This document shows, piece after piece, positions 1 through 5,393 of a stretch of 5,670 bases of DNA (position 1 is its first letter; every line of letters starts with the position of its first letter). Location of the stretch: assembly GCA_035630195.1 (NCBI GenBank), contig DASQLD010000539.1:1-5670 (forward strand), read 5' to 3'. Source of the stretch: DASQDN01 sp035630195. Lineage in GTDB: Bacteria; Acidobacteriota; Terriglobia; Bryobacterales; Bryobacteraceae. Below the pieces are notes generated by a model. It saw nothing but the letters and a program-made list of their open reading frames with translations. It did not search any database and was not told the origin of the DNA. Position numbers and translations under genes: made by a program.

Positions 1-297
1 TGTGGAAGCTGCTGCCGATCGACTCGCAACTTTAGCGCTGTTGCTCGTCTGGCCCAAGTCCGGCCTTTCATTCTCGGTCATGTAGATGATGCACATTCGA
101 CAGCACGGCAGTGCAGCCTAGACGTCCTGCGGAGATGCCAATGGAGAGCAGATCACGCATCAAGGCCGTATTTTCTAGCCTTGCTTGAAGCGCGTTCGGC
201 CGAAACCACGGTCTCGCCTTCCGCATTGCCGCGGTTTTCCTGCCGCCCGCGCGCTTCCCGCGGCAAAGTCGAGTCTGCGCCAAAGCGGCCTTGGATT
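1..297. other. No convincing gene; downstream flank of the HD-domain gene
   Basis: Nothing here can be called with confidence. A minus-strand frame could start at an ATG at 226 and end at 68, giving 52 residues (begins MRKARPWF, ends HHLHDRE). It has only a weak AGGAA about 11 bases upstream and no recognisable domain. A plus-strand frame is open from the left edge to 528, but its last 230 bases lie antisense to the well-supported HD-domain gene, so it is probably a shadow. A GC-rich inverted repeat (TGCCGC at 241-246, GCGGCA at 260-265) lies about 35 bases beyond the HD gene stop. No T-run follows it in the direction of transcription. Confidence 0.4.
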
Positions 298-1149
298 CTA
301 TCTCTGCGGCCCGGACAGCTTCACTTCGCGTTCAGCCCGAAAAACATTGCTGTGGAGGTTGGCGATCCATTGGCGCCCTCTGGAAGTCACATTGAGATAG
401 CTGATCGCAAGTTGGATCTGTGGCGCGACGTTAGCCCAATAAAACTGCGGGAATTTATAGACGATATCGGCGGGCGTAGCATAGCCCAACGACTTGTTCA
501 GCCCGATTTCTTCAAATTCGTGGAATAGGGCATTCGATTTTCTCATGTAGTTTGGATCGCCGAGCTGGCCGATCAGATCAGCCGCACGCAACAACAGTCC
601 TTCCTCCTCGTTAAGGTCGTCCTGTTCGTTTAGTGGAGGGACATAGGGAAAGCGCGTGTATTCGATGGCCCTGGCAATCCGGGCCGCGTCGACCTCATCG
701 GCGGCATCGAGCCGTTCAATGACGAACAGCTTTGACCGGTCGACATGGTAGGGCGCAAGCGCGGCGTCGGACGACCCCACCGGCAACTCGATCTTCCGAC
801 CGCTGAGGTCTGCAACATAGGCGCCATCTTCGTCACCCTGAACTATGCCGCGGACATATCCGATGTCATGGGTGAGGCATGCGAGGATGAAATTGGCGTA
901 ATCAGTTGCAGTGGTCGCCCGTCGCAGCGCTCGTCCTATCAGGATATCGTGACCGACCAGCGTAACGAGCATGGTATGTTCGATATTGTGATAGAGTGCA
1001 TCACTGTTGCCGATACATTCCAGTGTCAACCTGGCGGCAAAGGGCAACACTTTCGTCAAGTCGGAATGCGAAGAACCGAACCGGCCTTCGGTTTCGCGCG
1101 AGAGAAACGAGCCCAACGCTTGCGCGGTCAGCTCAGGAATCGTCATCAT
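298..1149 (-). CDS. HD-domain metal-dependent phosphohydrolase (cyclic-nucleotide-phosphodiesterase-like)
   Basis: The predicted protein has 283 residues and is probably cytoplasmic, with no signal peptide or membrane segment. It carries the HD-superfamily metal ligands in order: YHNIEH at about 53-58, CLTHDIGYVRG at about 91-101 (His94-Asp95), and AADLIGQLGDP at about 189-199 (Asp191). The YHNxxH plus HD arrangement resembles class I cyclic-nucleotide phosphodiesterases. Other blocks (SSDAALAPYHVDR, TRFP, FHEFEEIG, WIANLHSNVF) match, from memory, a conserved family of uncharacterised HD proteins in cyanobacteria and Bradyrhizobium. The substrate is unknown; hydrolysis of a phosphoester or nucleotide is inferred. 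The ATG at 1149 was chosen because GGAG lies 10 bases upstream (a second CGGAG abuts it) and homology-like sequence begins there. The frame stays open to an ATG at 1341, but that start would overlap the preceding gene by 65 bases and add 64 basic residues with no recognisable feature. ATG 1146 is an equally close alternative. The gene follows the exported protein gene after a 127-bp gap. Confidence 0.88.
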   Translation of the reverse strand: MMTIPELTAQALGSFLSRETEGRFGSSHSDLTKVLPFAARLTLECIGNSDALYHNIEHTMLVTLVGHDILIGRALRRATTATDYANFILACLTHDIGYVRGIVQGDEDGAYVADLSGRKIELPVGSSDAALAPYHVDRSKLFVIERLDAADEVDAARIARAIEYTRFPYVPPLNEQDDLNEEEGLLLRAADLIGQLGDPNYMRKSNALFHEFEEIGLNKSLGYATPADIVYKFPQFYWANVAPQIQLAISYLNVTSRGRQWIANLHSNVFRAEREVKLSGPQR

Positions 1150-1276
1150 CTCCGTACAGCTCCGATCTTGCCTTCGGTTTCCTTGTGATTTTCCTCGTAG
1201 GAGTGCAGCGGCATCCTTCAGCTTCCGGAGCGGAGCGGTGAACTCCTTGGTGAATGAGTACACCGCAGAAATGAAA

Positions 1277-1807
1277 TTACCTCTCAAACCGAAATCGGAC
1301 CGTCTTGGTCTTCTTGTCAGCGGATTCATCCACCACTTCAAAATTTCCCACTGACGCTCTCCTTAGAAGCGGAGTACGCGGGCGTTCGATCGAAGATGAA
1401 ACGTACCGATACGTTCCGGAAAACGAACCACCACTGGCCTTGATTTCCCGCATCGGCACATACTGAAATGACATCGGATATGGTTGCTTCGCGCCAACAC
1501 ACTTGAATTCAATTCCGCTACACTTAATCGTCCTATTGCAGGTTGCTTTTGCTTCGCTGACGGGCTCACCCTTGTAACCAGGTGGCAACTGGTATTCCAG
1601 GACGCTGTCGAGCGTGTCGGTACAGCTTCCGATTGGCTTGAACCGAAAGTTGACGGTCACGGTCGTTCCAAGAGCTCCTGGAGCGGATACATACAAATCA
1701 TGCTGGGTGATTGGCAGCACGTAACGCCCCGCTACCAAAACAGGCTGCGCCATTGAGGGAATGGAAGACGAGAGAACTGTAAGAATGGGCCAGACGATCA
1801 TCTGCAT
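1277..1807 (-). CDS. Small exported protein of unknown function with four cysteines
   Basis: The predicted protein has 176 residues. It begins with a Sec-type signal peptide: a hydrophobic stretch from about residue 4 to 17, ending SSSIPSMAQ, with likely cleavage near Ala20. The mature part, predicted to be periplasmic or secreted, holds four cysteines (62, 90, 96, 103), enough for two disulfides. The C-terminal half is rich in alternating polar and hydrophobic residues with a basic end (TVRFRFER), suggesting a beta-rich fold. I do not recognise the family. The ATG at 1807 is preferred because GTGGAG lies six bases upstream and the signal peptide then begins properly. An upstream in-frame ATG at 1834 would put nine extra polar residues before it. 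The next gene downstream is the HD phosphohydrolase (127-bp gap) and the gene upstream is the channel (137-bp gap). No sign of shared function is visible. Confidence 0.8.
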   Translation of the reverse strand: MQMIVWPILTVLSSSIPSMAQPVLVAGRYVLPITQHDLYVSAPGALGTTVTVNFRFKPIGSCTDTLDSVLEYQLPPGYKGEPVSEAKATCNRTIKCSGIEFKCVGAKQPYPMSFQYVPMREIKASGGSFSGTYRYVSSSIERPRTPLLRRASVGNFEVVDESADKKTKTVRFRFER

Positions 1808-1944
1808 CTCGCACTCCACGGACAATTTGCACATAAGGTATGGTCATCATCTCGAAGTGGCAACGCCGCCACCGGTGGGCCTCGGTAGACCAAGTGGCTG
1901 TCGTCGTCGGCGAACGCATGAGGTTGGTCGGGCCTGCTCGAGGC

Positions 1945-2634
1945 TCATTGATTTGAAACTTTGTTGGCGGTCAGTTCGAGTGTCACGAGTCTGGCCAACA
2001 GGATCGACGGATAGAGCTGACCGATGATCGCTTCCATGCTGCACAGACTTCGCGCAAGCGGATGAACTGGGACGATGTCACCGTAACCGGTCGACGTTAA
2101 CGTGATAAAACTGAGATACAGCAACCTGCTGGCCAAAGCGGAATCGTATTCAAGTGTCAACCCACTGAACGCTTTGTCAAACGACAAGCCGACAAATGAA
2201 AACAGCAGCATGAAGACCAAGGCAATCAACAAGTATAATAGAACAGCACCTGTTATTCGATGATGCGTCACACGTCCGCGACCGAACACCGCTCTGGTAA
2301 CGACCATGCCTAGAGTCAGGGTAATTATCAACCAGCACCCGGCAACCATGTGCACATCGTAAGGAAAGGGCTGGAAGATGATGACAAAAAGGTTCGTTAT
2401 GAACGCGATCGACATCACCGCCAGCGCCCTGGGATTGACGGAGATGACCATCGCGCCGGCAATGATCGCAAGTAGTGCAACCAGCCCAAACCCTTGAAAA
2501 CCGGTCACTCCGGCGGCTTGAAGTGGCAGGATGACAAACATTATCAGCAGCAAAAGGATAGTTAGTAGCGTGAGAAGCCAATCACTGTACCTGCGACGCA
2601 AATGAAGCAATTCCCGTAAATAGCCAGCACTCAT
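1945..2634 (-). CDS. Six-helix potassium-channel-like membrane protein (Ion_trans_2 type pore)
   Basis: The predicted protein has 229 residues and lies in the inner membrane. The potassium selectivity signature is intact: TLTSTGYGDIVP at about 178-189, with core Thr182-Gly183-Tyr184-Gly185-Asp186. It is preceded by the pore helix LLYLSFIT and followed by an inner helix (about 197-218, EAIIGQLYPSILLARLV) typical of bacterial two-helix pore modules. Four further hydrophobic segments precede the pore unit, at about 19-39, 48-66, 70-88 and 97-116, with the outer pore helix at about 127-150. The segments before the pore lack a visible run of regularly spaced arginines, so voltage sensing is not supported. 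There is no cytoplasmic RCK/TrkA-N or cyclic-nucleotide-binding domain: the protein ends about 10 residues after the inner helix. The ATG at 2634 has GGAAGG five bases upstream. K+ selectivity is inferred from the filter. No FixK-type box lies in the 325 bp upstream. Confidence 0.88.
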   Translation of the reverse strand: MSAGYLRELLHLRRRYSDWLLTLLTILLLLIMFVILPLQAAGVTGFQGFGLVALLAIIAGAMVISVNPRALAVMSIAFITNLFVIIFQPFPYDVHMVAGCWLIITLTLGMVVTRAVFGRGRVTHHRITGAVLLYLLIALVFMLLFSFVGLSFDKAFSGLTLEYDSALASRLLYLSFITLTSTGYGDIVPVHPLARSLCSMEAIIGQLYPSILLARLVTLELTANKVSNQ

Positions 2635-2959
2635 AACAACCTTCCAGTTCAGGAAGCGCCAAACGTCCCTTCAAGGGTGTTCAGGTCAGCAATTGAGGAC
2701 AAGCAAACGGATGACGTAACATGAGTTCGCGCCAATGGTGCGGGTGATTGGAACGGTGGCCACAAAATTCCCAGGCGACACCTCTATCACCCCGGTAGCC
2801 GGCACCTCGGCGACATGGCAACGCCGAGCTCGGGGTCGACGATGCAGCCGCGAAAAACTCAAACATTCGCGACTGCAATTGCGACGCGCACCCGAAGCGC
2901 GGCCAAGTAGGCAAGCTCACTACTTGCTCGCTACTTGGCCCGAACAGTCAAAGAAAATG
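2635..2959. other. Intergenic stretch upstream of the channel gene
   Basis: These 325 bases lie between the channel start and the stop of the small exported protein gene. Apart from the hairpin at 2901-2940, I see no gene, regulatory box or transposon end. Frames that are open here on either strand have no good ribosome binding site and no recognisable sequence. Confidence 0.5.
2901..2940 (-). terminator. Bulged hairpin just after the 2960-3301 gene, probable terminator or mRNA-stabilising stem
   Basis: The arms GGCCAAGTAG (2901-2910) and CTACTTGGCC (2931-2940) are a perfect 10-bp inverted repeat. Inside them GCAAG (2911-2915) pairs with CTTGC (2923-2927), leaving a 3-base bulge and a 7-base loop. 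That gives about 15 bp of stem starting 19 bases past the stop of the exported protein gene. No T-run follows on the minus strand, so it is not a classical intrinsic terminator. Read on the minus strand, the arm also contains two 11-base direct repeats with one mismatch (CAAGTAGCGAG and CAAGTAGTGAG). Confidence 0.5.
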
Positions 2960-3301
2960 CTATTGGCAATTGTACAGGATGCCATCGCCGCCCTTGATCG
3001 CAGTACCGGGCGTACAGCCGATCCCGTTGCGCGCCGCGTAGTCCGCCCAGCCGGCATAGCTATAGCCAACCCCACTCCAGGGGCCGCCAAAATAGTAAGC
3101 CCTCACGGCATCCCAGGGGAGACCCTCGTTGCCGTAATAGACGGCTCTCGCGGCGTACCCCCTGACATAGACTCGCGTCGCGGCGTCGGCCTTGCTGATC
3201 GACAGCGACAGGTTGCCTTGTTCGGACCAGCCGAGGGAAAATAATGCTGCAAGCACGAAGGCCGAGGTGGCGGTCAACGCGGTTCTATAAGTCATTTTCA
3301 T
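2960..3301 (-). CDS. Small exported protein with long leader, downstream of a FixK-type box
   Basis: The predicted protein has 113 residues and is probably secreted or periplasmic. A basic start (MKMTYR) and a hydrophobic core (about 9-22) are followed by a polar extension, GWSEQGN, then LSLSISKADA (31-40), with likely cleavage after Ala40. This tail pattern is shared with the proteins at 4136 and 5394. The mature part is rich in Tyr, Gly and Ala (RVYVRGYAARAVYYG, YYFGGPW, YSYAGWADYAARNG). It ends with two cysteines, 96 and 112, in GC-x(15)-C, which could form a disulfide. I do not recognise a named family; similar small proteins are common in Bradyrhizobium. The ATG at 3301 has GGAG seven bases upstream. 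An alternative ATG two codons downstream is less well placed. A perfect TTGA-N6-TCAA box lies 62 bp upstream of the start, suggesting induction at low oxygen by a FixK/FNR-type activator. The role of the protein is unknown. Confidence 0.82.
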   Translation of the reverse strand: MKMTYRTALTATSAFVLAALFSLGWSEQGNLSLSISKADAATRVYVRGYAARAVYYGNEGLPWDAVRAYYFGGPWSGVGYSYAGWADYAARNGIGCTPGTAIKGGDGILYNCQ

Positions 3302-3363
3302 CGATCCTCTCCATTACTGGTTCATCGCACGCTTGAACCATGGGCCCCGCAATCGGGCGAGTA

Positions 3364-3377
3364 TTGAGCTAGATCAA
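3364..3377 (-). promoter_or_regulatory. FixK/FNR-type box upstream of the 2960-3301 gene
   Basis: TTGAGCTAGATCAA is a perfect TTGA-N6-TCAA dyad; read towards the gene it is TTGATCTAGCTCAA. Its near edge is 62 bp from the start codon. If the factor acts in class II mode (box centred near -41), transcription would start around 3330, leaving a leader of about 30 bases that contains the ribosome binding site. The TTGA-N6-TCAA form is the established target of rhizobial FixK and FNR proteins; that such a protein binds here is inferred. Confidence 0.72.
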
Positions 3378-3485
3378 GCCGGGTGACGGACTAAAGGCCG
3401 ACTTCTGTTTGATGTCGGAAGAAGAGCTCCGCGTACACGTGCGGGCCGTATCGATTGAGGCAATTCGATCAGTATCCTTTACCAA

Positions 3486-3499
3486 TTGATCTGCATCAT
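3486..3499. promoter_or_regulatory. Near-match to an FNR/FixK box, without a matching gene
   Basis: TTGATCTGCATCAT matches the FNR consensus TTGAT-N4-ATCAA at nine of ten defined positions; the last A is T. It sits about 184 bp upstream of the 2960-3301 start, too far for class II activation, and no convincing gene starts just to its right. It could be a relic, a weak accessory site or chance. Confidence 0.25.
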
Positions 3500-3932
3500 T
3501 AGGCTTGGATCTCGATCGGTGCCTGCTGTTCGCTGGAGGACGCTATCGTGCCGATGTGTCAGTCGCCAAAGATCCAGGACGTGTTGTTCGGCACGCGGAG
3601 GATGCCCGCAAACGACAATCGCGCGCCGGCGGAAACAAGTATCAAAACCAGACCAGCAGCCGCTTTCAGGACAACCGGCCAAGTGCTCCTGACTTTCTGC
3701 TGCGCTGTCGCGCTCCTGCTCCTGTGAGAAACCGGTCCCCGATGTCGCGTCCGGGCACGGCACCTACGCGAAACTACCGCGGCTGAAGAAGTCGGTACTG
3801 TCGGTGACGCACACGGAGGCTTGCTCTGGATCAACGCCCCCGCGATTTCCGCCACCACGATGATGAGCGGGATTTTGTCTTTGTGCCGAGAGCATCGCGC
3901 ACAGCCAGCGCGCCTTCGATGAGGCTGCTTCG

Positions 3933-3984
3933 CTCCCCGCTCCCCCTCAATGTGGCGAGGCAGCCTTATCGGGGGTGCGGGGAG
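3933..3984. repeat. GC-rich inverted repeat, 14-bp arms
   Basis: CTCCCCGCTCCCCC (3933-3946) faces GGGGGTGCGGGGAG (3971-3984). The arms pair at 13 of 14 positions around a 24-base loop. A second pairing is possible between AGGCTGC (3922-3928) and GCAGCCT (3960-3966); it crosses the first, so the two would be alternatives or form a pseudoknot. No convincing gene ends nearby. It may be a dispersed intergenic repeat or part of an RNA, but no family is recognised. Confidence 0.5.
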
Positions 3985-4068
3985 GGCCGTCCACTGTGCT
4001 TTCCTGCGATGATCCGGACTGAGTCGCTCTAAAGGGCTTGATCGCGGATAGGTGAGCGGAGCAGCGGA

Positions 4069-4082
4069 TTGATCCAGGTCAA
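4069..4082 (+). promoter_or_regulatory. FixK/FNR-type box upstream of the 4136-4471 gene
   Basis: TTGATCCAGGTCAA is a perfect TTGA-N6-TCAA dyad whose near edge lies 53 bp before the start codon at 4136. Class II activation would put the transcription start near 4116, about 20 bases before the ATG and just ahead of the GGAGGG ribosome binding site. The sequence CATGGTTAAG begins 22 bases after the box; a near-identical CATGGTTCAAG begins 21 bases after the box of the 2960-3301 gene and may mark the promoter. Binding by FixK or FNR is inferred from the motif. Confidence 0.72.
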
Positions 4083-4135
4083 CCGCTCAAAGCGATACGA
4101 GGCGCATGGTTAAGCCCTGATGACGGAGGGCGTCC

Positions 4136-4471
4136 ATGAAGCGAACCAGATCAATGCAATCGGTCCTGGCTGCTGTCGTTTTCGCCTGCGGGATGATGGG
4201 ATCGATGGAGTGTTCGATCGATCCCAGTCGTCCGCAACACTTCCCTCGTGGCGATTTTGCGATTTCAGTATCTACCGCTACCGCCGGTGAGACACGCGGA
4301 CCGGTGCGTCGCGCCTCCTGTGCCGTCGTCCGGTACTACGTGGCGAGGTACACGGCGGCAACTGCGGAGGCATGGGCTCGAAGCAAGGGCGCGACCGACT
4401 CCGAAATCCAGACCGCCCGGGACTGCATCAAATCCCAACAGCCGGTGCTGCTCGGCTACGTTGCTGGCTGA
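4136..4471 (+). CDS. Small exported protein with long leader, downstream of a FixK-type box
   Basis: The predicted protein has 111 residues. A basic start (MKRTRSMQ) and a hydrophobic core (about 9-24) are followed by a polar stretch, then FAISVSTATA (41-50), with likely cleavage after Ala50. This tail resembles those of the proteins at 2960-3301 and 5394. Cys26 lies after the hydrophobic core, but the preceding GSME does not fit a lipobox, so a lipoprotein is unlikely. The mature part (about 60 residues) looks helical: SCAVVRYYVARYTAATAEAW, then ARSKGATDSEIQTARDCI. Cys62 and Cys97 could link the two helices. I recognise this as a type of small hypothetical protein seen in Bradyrhizobium but know no function. 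The ATG at 4136 has GGAGGG five bases upstream. A perfect TTGA-N6-TCAA box lies 53 bp upstream, suggesting low-oxygen induction. The gene converges on the 4529-4768 gene with 57 bp between stops and no clear terminator. Confidence 0.82.
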   Translation: MKRTRSMQSVLAAVVFACGMMGSMECSIDPSRPQHFPRGDFAISVSTATAGETRGPVRRASCAVVRYYVARYTAATAEAWARSKGATDSEIQTARDCIKSQQPVLLGYVAG

Positions 4472-4528
4472 GCGGATCAGGGAAATCGGCGCACCTTGCG
4501 GAATCTCTCAAATCGTACGGTGTCCGGC

Positions 4529-4768
4529 TTACTCATACGCGGCACAAACGCCGGCATTCCATCGCACGCATCTGCGAACGGCGCGGCGGGTCTGGCGGAC
4601 GGTCGTCCGTGCGACGCATACGCCGTTGATTCTTGTTCTGCCTGGGCCACATGCGGCGGCAATCTGTGTCACCATGTTATCGGGCGCAGCAAGCGGAGCC
4701 GGCGACATGCCTTGTGCCGACGTCGCAATTGTCAACGCGAAGGCCGCGACAGCGATCCATCTGAGCAT
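4529..4768 (-). CDS. Very small exported protein with a C-terminal cysteine motif, downstream of a FixK-type box
   Basis: The predicted protein has 79 residues. It has a normal-length signal peptide (MLRWIAVAAFALTIATSAQG; cleavage probably near residues 18-20), then a Pro/Ala-rich linker and the segment ACGPGRTRINGVCVART. The tail is basic (RQTRRAVRRC) with two more cysteines, in RRCVRWNAGVC. Cysteines are at 40, 51, 67 and 75, giving up to two disulfides. The CGPGRTRINGVCV type of segment recurs in small exported proteins of Bradyrhizobium; no function is known to me. The ATG at 4768 was chosen over the far upstream frame opening at 4921 because GGGAGG lies about six bases before it and the signal peptide starts there; the upstream extension would run through the FixK-type box. 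That box lies 63 bp upstream, almost the same spacing as for the 2960-3301 gene (62 bp). Confidence 0.78.
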   Translation of the reverse strand: MLRWIAVAAFALTIATSAQGMSPAPLAAPDNMVTQIAAACGPGRTRINGVCVARTTVRQTRRAVRRCVRWNAGVCAAYE

Positions 4769-4831
4769 TGTTGTCCTCCCATGGTTGTATCGGTTGATCC
4801 GACCAGCGCATACCAAAGGCGAGGCTCTCGC

Positions 4832-4845
4832 TTGACATAGATCAA
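4832..4845 (-). promoter_or_regulatory. FixK/FNR-type box upstream of the 4529-4768 gene
   Basis: TTGACATAGATCAA is a perfect TTGA-N6-TCAA dyad; read towards the gene it is TTGATCTATGTCAA. Its near edge is 63 bp from the start codon at 4768. A class II promoter would start transcription near 4798, giving a leader of about 30 bases. The box is symmetric and lies 145 bp before the plus-strand gene at 4991, so it could in principle serve both directions, though that spacing is long. Factor identity is inferred from the motif. Confidence 0.72.
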
Positions 4846-4990
4846 TGGCATGCAGCCGCCCGCGCAACGCGTGCTCGCCTGTCGTTGTCGTCAACCACAT
4901 GTCCGTTAGAACAATGGCCATCGGGGCAATAGTTCCGGGTATGCACCCGTCGTAGGGTTTGAGATCGATCCCTCAGGCAGGGGGCGCCAA

Positions 4991-5206
4991 ATGATCGGCC
5001 AGTCGGAATTCAAGTCGCGCGCTGCGCTGTGCAGAAAATTGGCACGGCGTGAGCCTGCTAACCAAACGTATTGGATGGCGGAGGCGGAGAACTGGGCGCG
5101 CCTGTCAAACCAAATACTTCATGACGAGGACAGCACGAAAGCCGCTCCCGGAATCCTTGCGTGCTTACGCGAGCAATCGGGTAGAGTTTTGTTCATCCTG
5201 GCGTAG
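4991..5206 (+). CDS. Small cytoplasmic protein of unknown function (ALCRKLA...AEAENW type)
   Basis: The predicted protein has 71 residues with no signal peptide or membrane segment. The core, FKSRAALCRKLARREPANQT then YWMAEAENWARLSNQ, should form two amphipathic helices joined by a short turn at the EPANQ segment. From memory, small proteins with this ALCR-LA...EP-N...W-AEAE-W pattern are widespread in Bradyrhizobium and relatives, usually annotated as hypothetical. The function is unknown. The last 25 residues (GILACLREQSGRVLFILA) look less typical. The ATG at 4991 has a purine-rich AGGGGG about seven bases upstream. Unlike its neighbours it has no close FixK-type box; the nearest (4832-4845) is 145 bp upstream and oriented by spacing to the gene on the other strand. 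About 187 bp without a gene follow, ending at the 5394 start. Confidence 0.7.
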   Translation: MIGQSEFKSRAALCRKLARREPANQTYWMAEAENWARLSNQILHDEDSTKAAPGILACLREQSGRVLFILA

Positions 5207-5327
5207 CTGTCGTCGCGTGAAAACGGAGCCGTGAATTGTGCGGCGGCACATCCCGGCCAGCCGCGCGCAGCTAGATCGCGGCTCCATTGAGCAGCTTGCT
5301 GTTCGCACCTGTCGAGAAGGGAACCCC

Positions 5328-5341
5328 TTGACTTAGATCAA
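5328..5341 (+). promoter_or_regulatory. FixK/FNR-type box upstream of the gene at 5394
   Basis: TTGACTTAGATCAA is a perfect TTGA-N6-TCAA dyad with its near edge 52 bp before the start codon at 5394, almost the same spacing as at 4136 (53 bp). A class II promoter would start transcription near 5376, about 18 bases before the ATG and just before the GAGGAG ribosome binding site. No convincing -10 element can be named. Binding by FixK or FNR is inferred from the motif. Confidence 0.74.
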
Positions 5342-5393
5342 CCCGGCTGTCCGCCGGTCATTGTTCTTGGTCTATTCAGCAGAGGAGATCGCA

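Larger units (their letters stand above)
3302..4135. other. 834-bp gene-poor stretch with regulatory boxes and decayed-looking frames
   Basis: No frame here is convincing as an intact gene. On the minus strand a GTG at 3858 opens 99 residues ending at 3559. The first half is basic and low in structure; the end (about residues 61-99, WPVVLKAAAGLVLILVSAG then FAGILRVPNNTSWIFGD) looks like a membrane helix followed by a plausible exported tail, so a small membrane protein or a remnant of one is possible. It lacks a ribosome binding site directly before the helix. Other overlapping frames at 3479-3786 look like shadows. The stretch also holds the box at 3364-3377, a near-box at 3486-3499, the inverted repeat at 3933-3984 and the box at 4069-4082. 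Confidence 0.45.

Noticed and set aside
241..265. GC-rich hairpin as intrinsic terminator of the HD gene
   Set aside because: The stem is short with competing pairings, and an A-run rather than a T-run follows in the direction of transcription.
1..528. Plus-strand frame open from the left edge to 528
   Set aside because: Its last 230 bases are antisense to the well-supported HD-domain gene, it contains no recognisable domain, and the in-frame starts (for example TTG at 181) lack ribosome binding sites.
1150..1341. 64-residue N-terminal extension of the HD protein
   Set aside because: It would overlap the upstream gene by 65 bases and is basic and featureless, whereas the ATG at 1149 has a ribosome binding site and leads straight into family-like sequence.
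1869..1878. Perfect palindrome CCACCGGTGG downstream of the channel gene
   Set aside because: It has no loop to form a stable hairpin and is short enough to occur by chance in GC-rich DNA.
2735..3244. 169-residue plus-strand frame
   Set aside because: Most of it is antisense to the 2960-3301 exported protein gene and it crosses the hairpin at 2901-2940; no domain or ribosome binding site is visible.
4248..4840. Long plus-strand frames over 4248-4840
   Set aside because: They overlap the 4136-4471 gene in another frame and lie antisense to the 4529-4768 gene, with arginine-rich, low-information translations typical of shadows in GC-rich DNA.
4769..4921. 51-residue extension of the 4529-4768 protein
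   Set aside because: It would bury the signal peptide inside the protein and run across the FixK-type box; the ATG at 4768 has a strong ribosome binding site.
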